Positions 33,012 through 42,420 are shown, numbered from the stretch's first letter. The stretch: DNA of 64,000 nucleotides from Acidobacteria bacterium Ga0077534 (GCA_001464455.1 LNEI01000018.1:347343-411342), one strand, 5' to 3'. The notes: generated by a model from the letters alone, not told the origin. Numbers and translations are program-made.

Positions 33012-33584
33012 CTATGCAGTTACCGACATAGTTCGTTCGACAATGACCGGCACCGGACGGCAAACACTCTGACAAACCGGCGAGTGTTCCCGCGAGAACG
33101 CTAGTAATTCGTCGAGTTCTTCATCGGTGCAATCAGCCTTGATATCCATCTTGACCCGGATCTGCTCATAACCCGGCGACACCGCGTCATTCAGATCCAG
33201 TAGACCCTGCAGGTCCATGTCACCCTCCAGGGTAGTCGAGATCGACCTGATATTTATGCCCCTCGCCGTTGCGCGAAGGACGAAAGTCGTCGTCACACAA
33301 CCAGCAAGCGCGTGGAGAAGAAACTCCACAGGATTAGCACCTTCGTTGTTACCGAGCAGCACCGGCGGTTCGCCGTTTACAAATTCCCAAGGTTCATTTC
33401 GAGACGTGTCCTCCTGTCCGGCGCCATAAAACTCCCGGATCGTGGTTCGGTTCTCGCCTCCATCGATCCACCGATTTCGTGCCCGCCATTGAAAACGAGC
33501 AATAGTCGGGTCTTTCTTGATGGCATCGACCGTTCCGTTCAGCTGTTCCGTATTTAGTCCGTTAACAATTTTATTTGTATTCAT
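33012..33584 (-). CDS. OsmC/Ohr-family peroxiredoxin-like protein
   Basis: 190 residues of the OsmC fold, thiol-dependent peroxide detoxification. The two redox cysteines are in ALAGCVTTTF (about residue 95) and HSPVCQSV (about 170). A Glu/Arg-containing N-terminal segment precedes the GNNEGANPVEFLLHALAGC motif. A third Cys in QSVCRPV lies four residues after the second. It is a stand-alone gene with its own upstream region; no OhrR-type regulator is adjacent. Confidence 0.88.
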   Translation of the reverse strand: MNTNKIVNGLNTEQLNGTVDAIKKDPTIARFQWRARNRWIDGGENRTTIREFYGAGQEDTSRNEPWEFVNGEPPVLLGNNEGANPVEFLLHALAGCVTTTFVLRATARGINIRSISTTLEGDMDLQGLLDLNDAVSPGYEQIRVKMDIKADCTDEELDELLAFSREHSPVCQSVCRPVPVIVERTMSVTA

Positions 33585-33674
33585 GATTTGCTCCTATCTG
33601 AGTTTAATTCGGGGCAACATACTTCTATACCCCTGTCCTGATAGACGCAAATAGTCTGGATAACCGGACACAAG

Positions 33675-33697
33675 AAAAAAGGCCGCTAGTTGGCCTT
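33675..33697 (-). terminator. Probable terminator downstream of dcd
   Basis: On the minus strand AAGGCC, a seven-base loop, GGCCTT, then a T-run. It is a short six-bp stem located 96 bp after the dcd stop codon. Confidence 0.6.
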
Positions 33698-33792
33698 ATT
33701 GTTGGCGGTCCATCGAAACCGCCATAATGTTGAACTTATCCTTACAGGTTAGTCGAGAAACCTGCCGGCATGAATGTGTAAGTGCTACCCAC

Positions 33793-34386
33793 CTATACTT
33801 TTGCGAAAGTCAGCCCCGTTTGCCCTTGATACTTCCCTCCCCGATCTTCGTATGAGACGCCGCAGTCTTCGTCGGATTCGAAAAACAGGATCTGGCCGAT
33901 GCCTTCGTTGATGTAGACGCGTAGCGGCAAATTGGCTAGATTGGCGATCTCGACGACGAGGCGGCCAGTCCAGCCCGCCTCAAGCGGCGTGGTATTTACA
34001 AGCAGTCCCGCACGAGCGTAGGTCGATTTGCCGAGAGCGACGCCAGTCACGTTTCGCGGCATTTTGAAGGTCTCGACCGTCACGCCGAGGCCGTAGTGGT
34101 GTGGCGGGAGCAGGTAGTACTTTGCTCCATCGTCTGCGGTGTGCGTCTGCGGTTCGATAAGCGACATCTGCTCGTCGAAGCGTTTCGGATCGATCTCTTT
34201 GCCGTGGACGGATGAGAATATCCGAAAGCCATCGTCCGCCAAACGCATGTCGTAACCATAGCTTGAACAACCCGCAGATATGATGCGGTTACCGTCGACC
34301 TCGCGAAGGAGCTTAGGCAAAAAGGGCGTGATCATTTCGTGATCTTCCGCCATCCGCCTCAGCCAAATGTCTGATTTGATCGTCAT
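33793..34386 (-). CDS. dcd: dCTP deaminase
   Basis: Converts dCTP to dUTP for thymidylate synthesis. The N-terminus MTIKSDIWLRRMAEDHEMI (start ATG 34386) is the family pattern; a longer frame to 34428 is rejected. Core motifs: SSYGYDMRL, GKSTYARAGLLVNTTPLEAGW (with the catalytic Glu) and NEGIGQILFFESDE. 197 residues, slightly longer than E. coli Dcd. Lies between OsmC and two DUF4097-like genes with no obvious operon link. Confidence 0.95.
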   Translation of the reverse strand: MTIKSDIWLRRMAEDHEMITPFLPKLLREVDGNRIISAGCSSYGYDMRLADDGFRIFSSVHGKEIDPKRFDEQMSLIEPQTHTADDGAKYYLLPPHHYGLGVTVETFKMPRNVTGVALGKSTYARAGLLVNTTPLEAGWTGRLVVEIANLANLPLRVYINEGIGQILFFESDEDCGVSYEDRGGKYQGQTGLTFAKV

Positions 34387-34460
34387 ATAAAATGCAAGAA
34401 GGGTGAAAAACTTCCGTAAGTTTATCACCCAAATTTCGAACGACCAATTTTCGCGAGCGG

Positions 34461-35315
34461 CTAAAGCGTCTGAGTAAGTTTTGTCAGCCGAATGTTCCCT
34501 TCACCAACGGTAAACTTCATCGGTGCTCCCCCGACGCCTGCCTTTGCCGCAATATTCTTCTCGGTGAAGATCACCCTGCGGTCGCGGGGCTTGAGGTCAG
34601 GGAACAAGTTCTCGATCGAACCGCTTCTCAGAACGCTGGCATCGATCTCCGCACTCAGGTTTGTCGGTAAAGCGATGCTGAGGTCGCCTTTTGCGATCTG
34701 GATATCTGCCAAGCGGCCGCGCCATCCTCGTCCGCCGAAAACAACATCGAGCGACCCGCTTCCGATCATCACCATCGTGTTTCCTGAGACGACGTTAACC
34801 TTTGCGTTCGATTCGAGAAAGTTAACGCGGATCGATCCCTCGACGCCCTCGATCGCCAGATCGCCTTTGCCGCCATCGATCTCCAGGTCAGAATATCGCG
34901 GGACAGAGAGCGTGTAATTTATCGTAAATGGCAGGGTAAGAAGATGCTTCGGAAAATTCTTGGGCAGTTTCTTCAGCCCGAACTTATTGTGCGACCCGAC
35001 CGATATCACCCGCACGTTAGCTGTAGTCTCCTCAAGCGTAAATCCCGTAACTTCTGCGATCCTCGAGAGATCGGCTTCATTTGCGGCCTGGAGCTCGATC
35101 TCGGCAACGAGTTCGACCTCATTCTTGGCATGGCCAACGATCTTGATCGATCCATTCGGTGCTCCGGCAACAGTTATCGTTCCGCCTGCACCGAAATCGA
35201 AACGATCGGTCTTGGTCACCGTTCGTTTAGTGCCCAAGTCCGGCGTTTGCGAAGATACTGAGAGCGACAGCGCCACGAAAGCGAACGCTAATAGCAAGGA
35301 TCGTTTTTTGTGCAT
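34461..35315 (-). CDS. Secreted DUF4097-like beta-repeat protein
   Basis: 284 residues from ATG 35315 with signal peptide MHKKRSLLLAFAFVALSLSV, cleavage near SSQ. The mature protein has repeating short beta-strands (GSIKIVGHAKNEVELVAEI, DLAIEGVEGSIRVNF, AKVNVVSGNTMVMIGSGSLDVVF), which is the DUF4097 or adhesin-like beta-helix pattern. Envelope localisation is likely; function unknown. It is downstream of the second DUF4097 gene and the sigma/anti-sigma genes on the same strand, so may be part of the same stress regulon. Confidence 0.75.
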   Translation of the reverse strand: MHKKRSLLLAFAFVALSLSVSSQTPDLGTKRTVTKTDRFDFGAGGTITVAGAPNGSIKIVGHAKNEVELVAEIELQAANEADLSRIAEVTGFTLEETTANVRVISVGSHNKFGLKKLPKNFPKHLLTLPFTINYTLSVPRYSDLEIDGGKGDLAIEGVEGSIRVNFLESNAKVNVVSGNTMVMIGSGSLDVVFGGRGWRGRLADIQIAKGDLSIALPTNLSAEIDASVLRSGSIENLFPDLKPRDRRVIFTEKNIAAKAGVGGAPMKFTVGEGNIRLTKLTQTL

Positions 35316-35416
35316 GATCTGGTTGGTGGCAGGAGAAGCCGACAGCTCAATAGTATGCCTATGAGGTGTAGGAGTCAATAAAAATCGGAAAAGCGGAAGG
35401 CGGGAAGCATTCTCGG

Positions 35417-36187
35417 CTAGCGCGAATAAAACCCGATGCCGCCCCGCTGGTTAGTTACGGTGACAGTCGCGGCACCGCCGTTAAAACTGCCAATAACCCG
35501 GCGGCCGTCGCTTACGCGATTCAGGTTTGCGTTATCAAATGCACCGAGGGCAATATTCCTTGACGAAGGTGCGGTAGCGACCAACTTGAAGGAAGAGGTA
35601 AATGGGATTCGCAGGCTGATCGTTCCCTTCATCGAGGCGAACCTATACCCGCCGCCTTCCTGTATCTCACCGTCGAAAAAAATATCGCCGATCCCGTTCT
35701 CGGCGGACACGGCCTTGGCGTAGATATTCGTCAGAATGATATCGCCTTCACTCGAGATGTGGGCACGAACGAGACTGCTCCGCACGTTCGAAACCTGCAG
35801 ATTCCCGATGCGTGTCTCGATATCGACCTTCGAATTGTACGGGACCCTGATGACAAAATTCACGTTTCCCGTCTCGCGTCCCTGATTGTCTTTTAGCAGA
35901 TTGATGACGATCGTATCGCTCAGATTCTGCGGAGCGATGGTGGCCGCCGGGGCTTCCATGCTAGCCGATATAGCGACTTCCTGACGGTTCCAGCCTTCGA
36001 CCGTCACGGTGCCGGTCTTGTTCATCAACTGCAACCGAACGTCCTGGCCCGCAGGATAGGTACGGGAAAAACGCTTTTGTGCGTTCGCTGCCACGGCGGA
36101 AGCAAACAACAAAAAAACTACGGCTAACAGCGTCGTAGTTTTCGCTGGGCGGAGCCGCCCGACTTGTCTGAAAACTCTTACGATCAT
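35417..36187 (-). CDS. Secreted DUF4097-type protein next to anti-sigma factor
   Basis: About 256 residues. A signal peptide or membrane anchor at about 15-40 ends in ANAQK. DUF4097 beta-repeats follow: GTVTVEGWNRQEVAISASME, NVNFVIRVPYNSKVDIETRI, GNLQVSNVRSSLVRAHISSEGDI. The ATG at 36187 is chosen; the frame also offers a TTG at 36199, directly after the anti-sigma stop. Tight packing with the anti-sigma gene implies co-transcription, as often seen for DUF4097 proteins of envelope-stress loci. Confidence 0.8.
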   Translation of the reverse strand: MIVRVFRQVGRLRPAKTTTLLAVVFLLFASAVAANAQKRFSRTYPAGQDVRLQLMNKTGTVTVEGWNRQEVAISASMEAPAATIAPQNLSDTIVINLLKDNQGRETGNVNFVIRVPYNSKVDIETRIGNLQVSNVRSSLVRAHISSEGDIILTNIYAKAVSAENGIGDIFFDGEIQEGGGYRFASMKGTISLRIPFTSSFKLVATAPSSRNIALGAFDNANLNRVSDGRRVIGSFNGGAATVTVTNQRGGIGFYSR

Positions 36188-36199
36188 TACAAAAAACAA

Positions 36200-36925
36200 C
36201 TAAAGATCGGCAAAATCACGGAGCAGATTCATCTTCTCGGTCATGACGGCGTCGAGCATTTCGCCGGAAAGCTCGTCGTCCGGGTCCTGCTGAAGGATCT
36301 TTGTATAGTCCTGCACCGATTCTTCGATCACTGATAAATTCTTATCAAATGCCTCGCGGGTCGAGCGGTTCCACTGTGCACGCCGTGCGTTGACGCGCGA
36401 GTTCCAGTAATCGATCGCCGCCTGCTGTTCTTTAAGGCGGGCCATACGAGATTCCACCGGCGTTTCGATCAGGCCAACGCGGCTTAGCAGCTTTTCGATG
36501 GTTGTCTGGGTCGACGCTGAGCGAGTCGTAAAATCATCGACCGGAGGCTGCGTGTAATTGCGGACCGCGACTATTGTCAAAAGCGAACTGATCACAGCGA
36601 CGCACAAAACTGCCGCTGAAAGCTGGAAAAACGATAACTGCCACGATCTACCGCGTTCCGGTTCGACGGGCTGCTGCGGCTCAGAAGATCGTATTTCACC
36701 CTCAATAACGTTGTTAATTCTGCACCACAGTGCCTGAGAATTGGGTGGTACAGCGTCTATCGGCTCATCCGCGTCAAACGAACAGAGGATCGATGAAAGA
36801 TCTTCACAAACAGCGGCACACTCGGCGCAAACGGACAAATGCGTACTTACCTGCTCGGCCTCAGGCTCGGCAAGCTCGTTGTCTATAAAGACGCTGATCA
36901 GTCCTTTACACTCTTCGCAATTCAT
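36200..36925 (-). CDS. Anti-sigma factor with zf-HC2 (ZAS) domain and membrane helix
   Basis: 241 residues. The N-terminal zinc-binding anti-sigma domain begins MNCEECKGL and carries HLSVCAEC (His-x3-Cys-x2-Cys). One membrane helix lies at about 110-132 (FFQLSAAVLCVAVISSLLTIV). The periplasmic part is helical and charged. It should hold the ECF sigma factor encoded upstream at 37080 in check. A terminator separates the two genes, so the two proteins may not be made in equal amounts. Confidence 0.9.
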   Translation of the reverse strand: MNCEECKGLISVFIDNELAEPEAEQVSTHLSVCAECAAVCEDLSSILCSFDADEPIDAVPPNSQALWCRINNVIEGEIRSSEPQQPVEPERGRSWQLSFFQLSAAVLCVAVISSLLTIVAVRNYTQPPVDDFTTRSASTQTTIEKLLSRVGLIETPVESRMARLKEQQAAIDYWNSRVNARRAQWNRSTREAFDKNLSVIEESVQDYTKILQQDPDDELSGEMLDAVMTEKMNLLRDFADL

Positions 36926-37023
36926 TCCTACTCAAAATCGTTCCTAAAACGCTCTTTTCACAACCTTATAGATTACTCAAGACCGCCTTAACGTTGCCTT
37001 TCTAACGTAAGTAATATCGGCAT

Positions 37024-37055
37024 AAAAAACACGAACAACGTTTCCCCTGTTCGTG
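37024..37055 (-). terminator. Terminator between sigma factor and anti-sigma factor genes
   Basis: On the minus strand CACGAACA, a ten-base loop, TGTTCGTG, then TTTTTT. It begins 25 bp after the sigma factor stop and about 100 bp before the anti-sigma start. Confidence 0.85.
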
Positions 37056-37079
37056 TCCGACTTACGATCAAATATATTT

Positions 37080-37748
37080 CTAATCTTTCTGCTTGACCAA
37101 AAGGCCGCGAAGTTTCAAACGTGCCTTGTGAAGCTGTGATTTCGAGGTGCCGACAGAGATTCCCATCCGCCTTGCCACTTCCTCATGCTCAAAACCTTCG
37201 ATATCGTGCAGGATAAAGACATTCCTGTATCCACGTGGAAGCTCCGCGATAGCATTCTTTAACGCGATGCGATCCACGACCTGCATACGGTTAGGATTTG
37301 CCGAGCCGCTAACGATCTGCTCGGGCATTTCGCCATCCTCTGACGTGCGCTCATTTTTGACACTCCGGCGGCGGAAGTGCATGAGCACCTGATTTACCGT
37401 CAAGCGGTGCAGCCACGTTGAAAACGCCGAATCCCCGCGAAAACTGCCGATCTTGCGAAAAAGCTGAATAAAAACTTCCTGCGTCAGGTCCTCAGCCTCG
37501 GTCTGACTATTCGTCATTCTAAGACAAAGCGAATACGTCCGACGGTGATACCGCTCATAGATCAGCTCAAACGCGGCCAAATTCCCACCCGCTGCCAGCC
37601 GGCAAAGCTCGATATCCGGAGCCGAACCATCGAACGTCAAAGTCTGAAGATCCCGCTTTAGCTGGCTCTCCGCAACGTCAGAAACAACTAGAGCTGGAAC
37701 ACCAAATCCCAGAACATCCTGTTCGATCACCGCCGAATGTGGTTCCAT
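37080..37748 (-). CDS. ECF-type RNA polymerase sigma factor
   Basis: 222 residues from ATG 37748, which has GGGAG six bases upstream; a TTG at 37760 is in frame. Region 2 (about 55-120) contains [20 protein letters not shown] and [14 protein letters not shown]. Region 4 (about 165-215) contains [20 protein letters not shown] and the helix-turn-helix [20 protein letters not shown]. The N-terminal 50 residues are an extension before region 2. It probably directs an envelope-stress regulon with the anti-sigma and DUF4097 genes downstream. Confidence 0.93.
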   Translation of the reverse strand: MEPHSAVIEQDVLGFGVPALVVSDVAESQLKRDLQTLTFDGSAPDIELCRLAAGGNLAAFELIYERYHRRTYSLCLRMTNSQTEAEDLTQEVFIQLFRKIGSFRGDSAFSTWLHRLTVNQVLMHFRRRSVKNERTSEDGEMPEQIVSGSANPNRMQVVDRIALKNAIAELPRGYRNVFILHDIEGFEHEEVARRMGISVGTSKSQLHKARLKLRGLLVKQKD

Positions 37749-37899
37749 AAGCACTCCCAAATACAGAGTTTACGTCGGATTGTATAACTTCGTCTCCGGC
37801 TGAGATGAGCCCAAATTACCAACCGTTGCCTTACCTAAGAGAATTTTATTCCGATTCCCTAAAAAGGTAAAGAAATATCCGTTAGCCTGAACTCCACAT

Positions 37900-39375
37900 T
37901 CAGCGATCCGCGGGCGATCTAGCCAGCTCGCGAGCCCTTTGCTTGACCAATAGTTCCGAATTGACCGGGTCAACGGCAAAGAAGATATGATCAAATTCCT
38001 GACCTTTCGACGAAAGCTCGTACCAATCAAGCGCCTCATCAGATCGGCCTAAGCGAGCGTAGTACTGGCCTATTGCGTAGGCAGCCGGAGTGTCGGAAGC
38101 CTTTAGCATTGCTATCCGTTCCCGCCAAAATCCGCGAATGCCATGTATTTCGTAAACTTTTCTAAGCCTTTCCAGCGGGCCGGGAGATATCTGCGTCGTC
38201 ATATTGAGCTTTTCAGCCCTGAAAAAAGCCTCGATGGCCTCGGGGTACATCTCTTTTTCACTGTAGATCTCGTAGAGGTGGCGATTAGCAGCCAGCAGAT
38301 CCGGATCGATCTGAAGGGTTTTTCTGCATTGCTCGACCGCCAGGTCGAACTTTCGCGACAGATATAAAATGTGGCAGTGATCAGCGTTGATCGCGGCTGA
38401 ATTCGGCTCGAGTTCAGCGGCTCGCATTATCTCAGCGAGCCCGCTTCCTCCCTGGCTTCTCGCCGTAAGGTTGATCGCGTACCACTGGTGGGCCGTGGAA
38501 TAATCCGGCTGCAGTAGGATCGCCTGCCTGAAATACGGCTCCGCCTCATTAAGTTTCCGCTCCCAAAATGTCCTTATAAAACCGATCGTCGCGTATGGCT
38601 GACCCAGCTCGGGGGCGAGTTGTATCGCACGATGGGCTGTTGATTCAGCCCTTTTCCAGTTCATCACATCAAAAGCGTAACAATCGGCAAGTGCCGCATG
38701 AGCAAGAGCATTATCAGGATCCAGAATCACCGCCCGCTCGAGATCGACCGTCGCCTGATATAGGCCCTCGACCGAGCGGTTCTGCCAGAGGGCTCTTGCT
38801 TTTGTGTATAGTTCTTGAGCCTCCGTTTTTCTCGCTTTATTTGGAGCTGTCGATGCAGCAGCATTGGCATCGCTTGTCGGCGGGCCAAGGATTGACCAGG
38901 CCGCTCCGAAGATCAAGACCATCCCACCTATCGCCGAAGCTATCAAAGCCCAACGCGAGAAGCCGGTACGAATCTCGGTACTTTCCCTGACGGAAACCTT
39001 ATATCTCGTCCGCCTCTCGACAATGACTTGTTCGTCCTCCTCGATGACCTCGCGAACATTGCCGTCAAATCGATAACCGCGTTTCGGCACCGTCTTGATC
39101 CATCGCGGATCATTCGCGTCCTCGTTCAAAGCTCTTCGAAGCGTTGAAATATTTCGGTTAAGACTGCCTTCCTCAACAAACGCATCCGCCCAGACACGTT
39201 GAAACAATTGGCCCTTTTCTACCGTGTGGCCACGATTTTCGACGAGAGCAAGCAGGATATCGAATACCTTGGGGCCAAGGTGGACCGGCCGCTCATTGCG
39301 AAGCAGGCGGCGCTCTTCCAGATCGATGCGAAATTCATCGAACTCGTAAAAACGCTTTGCCGGACGCTCGATCAC
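37900..39375 (-). CDS. CadC/ToxR-like membrane regulator: winged helix, TM, TPR repeats
   Basis: 491 residues. An OmpR-type winged-helix DNA-binding domain (about 10-105) contains RNERPVHLGPKVFDILLAL and RWIKTVPKRGYRF. One membrane helix (about 145-165, WALIASAIGGMVLIFGAAWSI) leads to an external TPR-type sensor domain (about 190-480), with repeats such as ALAHAALADCYAFDV and EAEPYFRQAILLQPDYSTA. It would read an envelope signal and bind DNA from the membrane. The target is unknown; it is divergent from the small CxxC protein and the large secreted protein. Confidence 0.88.
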   Translation of the reverse strand: MIERPAKRFYEFDEFRIDLEERRLLRNERPVHLGPKVFDILLALVENRGHTVEKGQLFQRVWADAFVEEGSLNRNISTLRRALNEDANDPRWIKTVPKRGYRFDGNVREVIEEDEQVIVERRTRYKVSVRESTEIRTGFSRWALIASAIGGMVLIFGAAWSILGPPTSDANAAASTAPNKARKTEAQELYTKARALWQNRSVEGLYQATVDLERAVILDPDNALAHAALADCYAFDVMNWKRAESTAHRAIQLAPELGQPYATIGFIRTFWERKLNEAEPYFRQAILLQPDYSTAHQWYAINLTARSQGGSGLAEIMRAAELEPNSAAINADHCHILYLSRKFDLAVEQCRKTLQIDPDLLAANRHLYEIYSEKEMYPEAIEAFFRAEKLNMTTQISPGPLERLRKVYEIHGIRGFWRERIAMLKASDTPAAYAIGQYYARLGRSDEALDWYELSSKGQEFDHIFFAVDPVNSELLVKQRARELARSPADR

Positions 39376-39490
39376 TGATTTATCAAGGATTTTCGGCGAA
39401 ATTTCGGATTTTGCGAAGGACTTTTTGATGCACTTACAAATAACCTTCGAATATCGCGGATTCTAGCCCAGCTATAAGCGCGAAATCAAT

Positions 39491-39706
39491 ATGAAATTTA
39501 TCGCGATGATGCGAACGCTCGAATATACAGTCGAAACGAGTGAGACATTCACGGTCCGGCATTCCCGAAGATCTTCCGCAAGAGCCTGCGAGAAATGCGG
39601 TCACGAGACCGTATTTTCCGTACCCGCAGATCAGAACGGCGATCAGATAGACCAATTAATAAAGGAGCACGAGAAAGATGAGAACACCAGCGATAGACAG
39701 GCTTAG
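39491..39706 (+). CDS. Small CxxC protein upstream of secreted Calx-beta protein
   Basis: 71 residues: TLEYTVETSETFTVRHSRR followed by the knuckle ACEKCGHETVF. This layout (a beta-hairpin start with xVxxTETxTxRxxRR, then one CxxC) matches small acidobacterial proteins often found before secreted repeat proteins, but I know no function. Here the usual C-terminal part is replaced by an acidic tail. Its last 29 bp overlap the start of the secreted protein gene, so the two may be coupled. Confidence 0.5.
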   Translation: MKFIAMMRTLEYTVETSETFTVRHSRRSSARACEKCGHETVFSVPADQNGDQIDQLIKEHEKDENTSDRQA

Positions 39707-41789
39707 GGGCGGATTTGGAAAAATTGCGATCGTTCTCACCCTGCTCGTAGCTGCCTTCGCGGCTGCCGGGAGCCTTGGGAAAGACGATAGCGCCCGGGCC
39801 GCAGCTGCATCGCCATTAGCTCCGCATTCGATCTTTACACTCAAACAGAATCGAGCCCCCTTCGATTTGCTGAATAGCACTGCCCAGCCTCTTCCATTCC
39901 TACAAGATTGGACAAATAACGGCCTTATCACCAATCCGAACGACTGGTCCGGTGTGCCGGGTATCGAAGGCTACATAATGCAGAACCCGGTCGTTGCCAC
40001 GGCTGGCGTTGATCCTCGGACAATTCTCGGCGACTCTTTTGGTGCGGGCACGACCACCAACAGTCTTAACGTGGCTCCCAACCAAGTGGTAAACCCAACA
40101 GTCGCCGACGGAATTGTAGAACTTCACCCTGACGCTCAGGGAAACCCGTTTTTCTACCCAACCATTGGCGTACGCACATCAGACTCGGTCGATGCCGCTT
40201 TTTTGCTCCTAAATGTCAACACCACAGGCCGAAGCGGTATAGAGGTCAAATACGCTGTTCTTGACATCGACTGTTCAGATCGCAATGCGGTACAGTTCGC
40301 AGTAACTCAGTTTAGAGTTGGAAATACAGGCAATTTTACCAACCTACCGAATGAGTTTGTTCCGGATGTTACGCAGGGGCCTGGATTCTGTACGCAGGTC
40401 GCCATCATGGGCGGAGACCTGCCCGCGTCGGTCAACAACCAGCCTCTCGTCCAGATCAGGATAATTACGACTAACGCAGCGGGCGAAGACGAGTGGATCG
40501 CACTGGATTTTCTTGAGGTAACATCAACGGGAATTGCGACGCCAACACCCACGCCGACACCGACGCCAACCCCTACACCGACCCCCGCCTTTCCCAGTCT
40601 CTCCGTCAACGACGTCGCTCTCGACGAAGGGAATTTTGGGCTCACAGCGTTCACATTTACCGTGACTCGAAACGGCCCGCTAAACAATGCGTCGTCGGCA
40701 TCTTACGAGACGCTCGGCGGATCCGCGACCACCGGCGGCGGGCCTTTCCCAATGCCTTTTGCTGACTATTTGAGAGCCGTAGGCGTGGTCACATTTCAAC
40801 CAGGCCAGGCGACCGCACCGGTCAACGTTAGTGTTGTCGGCGATCGGCGCGTTGAACCGAATGAGACGTTCACGATCAACCTTTTTAACCCGATCGGCGC
40901 AACGATCGGCGACGGAACCGGTTTAGGTACAATAATTAACGACGATGTTCCCCCCACACCTTCTACGCCGATATCGCTCATCGTTAATGAGGTCGATTCG
41001 GATAGCGGAGGAACCGACGAAAACGAGTTTATCGAGCTATTTGGCCGGGTGACATCCGGCACAGCAGCCGGCCCGGTTTCGCTGGATGGCCACGTAGTTG
41101 TTCTCTATGATGGGGAAACTAACCGGTCATATCAGGCTTTTGACCTAGATGGCCGCCAAACAAATGCCTCGGGCTATTTTACGATCGGCGGTGCGGGAGT
41201 GCCTGGCGTGGATATAGTTATTCCGGGCAATACACTGCAGAACGGAGCTGATGCCATCGCCGTTTTTTTTGGTGACGACACCGATTTCCTGCCCGGAAGT
41301 CTGGTAACAACCGAAAACCTGCGCGATGCCATAGTTTTTGACACTGACGATCCCGACGATTCCGAATTGCTCGTGCTGCTCAATCCAGGTCAGCCGCAGA
41401 TAAACGAGAACGCCGATGGCACTTCAACGGCTGTCTCGATGCAGCGCTGCCCAAACAGCTTCGGCGGTGAGCGAAATACGACACCGTACCGCCTTGAACT
41501 GCCGACTCCCGACACTTTTAATACGTGCCCGTCGCTGACCTTTACGATAACCGGCCGGGTTCTGACGCCGGGCGGCCAGGGCTTGAGGAACGCCATCGTT
41601 GTGCTCACCGACCCACTAGGCATGAGGCGCACCTCAACCACCAGTTCTTTTGGAGTCTACAATTTTGATAATGTCCGGGCCGGCGAGTCGATAACACTCA
41701 GTGCAAGCTCAAAACGCTACCGGTTCGCACCGAAGATATTAACTGTAAACCAAAACCTGACGGACCTAGATTTTGTAGGCCTCGAATGA
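39678..41789 (+). CDS. Large secreted protein: Pro-Thr linker, Calx-beta, lamin-tail and carboxypeptidase-regulatory-like domains
   Basis: 703 residues. Signal peptide at the N-terminus (KIAIVLTLLVAAFAAAG). A beta-rich N-terminal domain runs to about 285, followed by a (Thr-Pro)n linker (about 287-305). A Calx-beta domain (about 310-420, LSVNDVALDEGNFGLTAFTF) has acidic Ca-binding residues. A lamin-tail-like domain begins LIVNEVDSDSGGTDENEFIEL, and the C-terminal carboxypeptidase-regulatory-like domain begins TITGRVLTPGGQGLRNAIV. It is probably surface-exposed or released. AAGGAG about ten bases upstream supports the start. Confidence 0.85.
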   Translation: MRTPAIDRLRGGFGKIAIVLTLLVAAFAAAGSLGKDDSARAAAASPLAPHSIFTLKQNRAPFDLLNSTAQPLPFLQDWTNNGLITNPNDWSGVPGIEGYIMQNPVVATAGVDPRTILGDSFGAGTTTNSLNVAPNQVVNPTVADGIVELHPDAQGNPFFYPTIGVRTSDSVDAAFLLLNVNTTGRSGIEVKYAVLDIDCSDRNAVQFAVTQFRVGNTGNFTNLPNEFVPDVTQGPGFCTQVAIMGGDLPASVNNQPLVQIRIITTNAAGEDEWIALDFLEVTSTGIATPTPTPTPTPTPTPTPAFPSLSVNDVALDEGNFGLTAFTFTVTRNGPLNNASSASYETLGGSATTGGGPFPMPFADYLRAVGVVTFQPGQATAPVNVSVVGDRRVEPNETFTINLFNPIGATIGDGTGLGTIINDDVPPTPSTPISLIVNEVDSDSGGTDENEFIELFGRVTSGTAAGPVSLDGHVVVLYDGETNRSYQAFDLDGRQTNASGYFTIGGAGVPGVDIVIPGNTLQNGADAIAVFFGDDTDFLPGSLVTTENLRDAIVFDTDDPDDSELLVLLNPGQPQINENADGTSTAVSMQRCPNSFGGERNTTPYRLELPTPDTFNTCPSLTFTITGRVLTPGGQGLRNAIVVLTDPLGMRRTSTTSSFGVYNFDNVRAGESITLSASSKRYRFAPKILTVNQNLTDLDFVGLE

Positions 41790-41938
41790 TCGATCGATCA
41801 CAGCCCCAAACATTTTAAGGTGGCTAAGACTCGTGTGCTTTGGAACCTTTTCAAGATCTTGGTGTCGTTGTGGCTCCTAATCTTTGCGGGAGAAAAGTAT
41901 ATCTATTCAGCCGCGCCGAGTTCGAAAAAACTATTTCA

Positions 41939-42074
41939 CGCATTTTGCGTCATTCTTTGCGTTATTGGCCATTTCGTGCGGAATAGCATTTCAATTTCGC
42001 GAGAGTTCGTGTAGCGTCTTATGCATGAACACCTGTACCATTTGCAATTCCCCCTCGAACATCTCAGTCAAACT
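41939..42074 (+). repeat. Leader-like dispersed repeat, copy 1
   Basis: A 136-bp sequence with an inverted second copy at 60481-60616; about nine positions in ten agree by eye. It contains a small hairpin ATTTC-GTGC-GGAAT (ATTCC-GTGC-GGAAT in copy 2, so pairing is kept). It shares the open frame containing SSCSVLCMNxCTICNS. GGGACGC-motif arrays follow it on the same strand, as they do copy 2. Confidence 0.8.
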
Positions 42075-42212
42075 TCCGCAGTACGCCCCCGACAAAAAGC
42101 TAGCATTTGTCGAAAGCGTCTGCGAAGAGCTCATCAAAGACCGCTTCGGGCCGTGGTACGTGTTTGAGTCGTCAGCGACCGCTCACGATGCAGTGCTATC
42201 TGCGGCAGCGGG

Positions 42213-42420
42213 CTGGGATCTGGAATTCGCTACACCGCGAGGCCGCCGCTCCGCGTCCGCCTTAGGTAGCGGGGCTTTGGGACGCTCGACATCGCGGGCC
42301 CGGCGCTCCGGGTCAGTACCACCTGCGGTAGCGGGTGGGTCTTTGGGACGCACAACACCGCGAGCCAGCCGCGGCGGGTCAGTACCATCTGCGGTAGCGG
42401 GTGGGGTTTTGGGACGCATG
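42213..42420 (+). repeat. 66-bp minisatellite with GGGACGC and REP-like hairpins
   Basis: GGGACGC recurs at 42279, 42345 and 42411, exactly 66 bp apart. Each full unit also carries a REP-like hairpin (GTCAGTAC, CACCTGC/CATCTGC, GGTA, GCGGGTGG) at 42312 and 42378. A more diverged unit precedes them. Because 66 is a multiple of three, an open frame stays open across the array. Confidence 0.85.
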
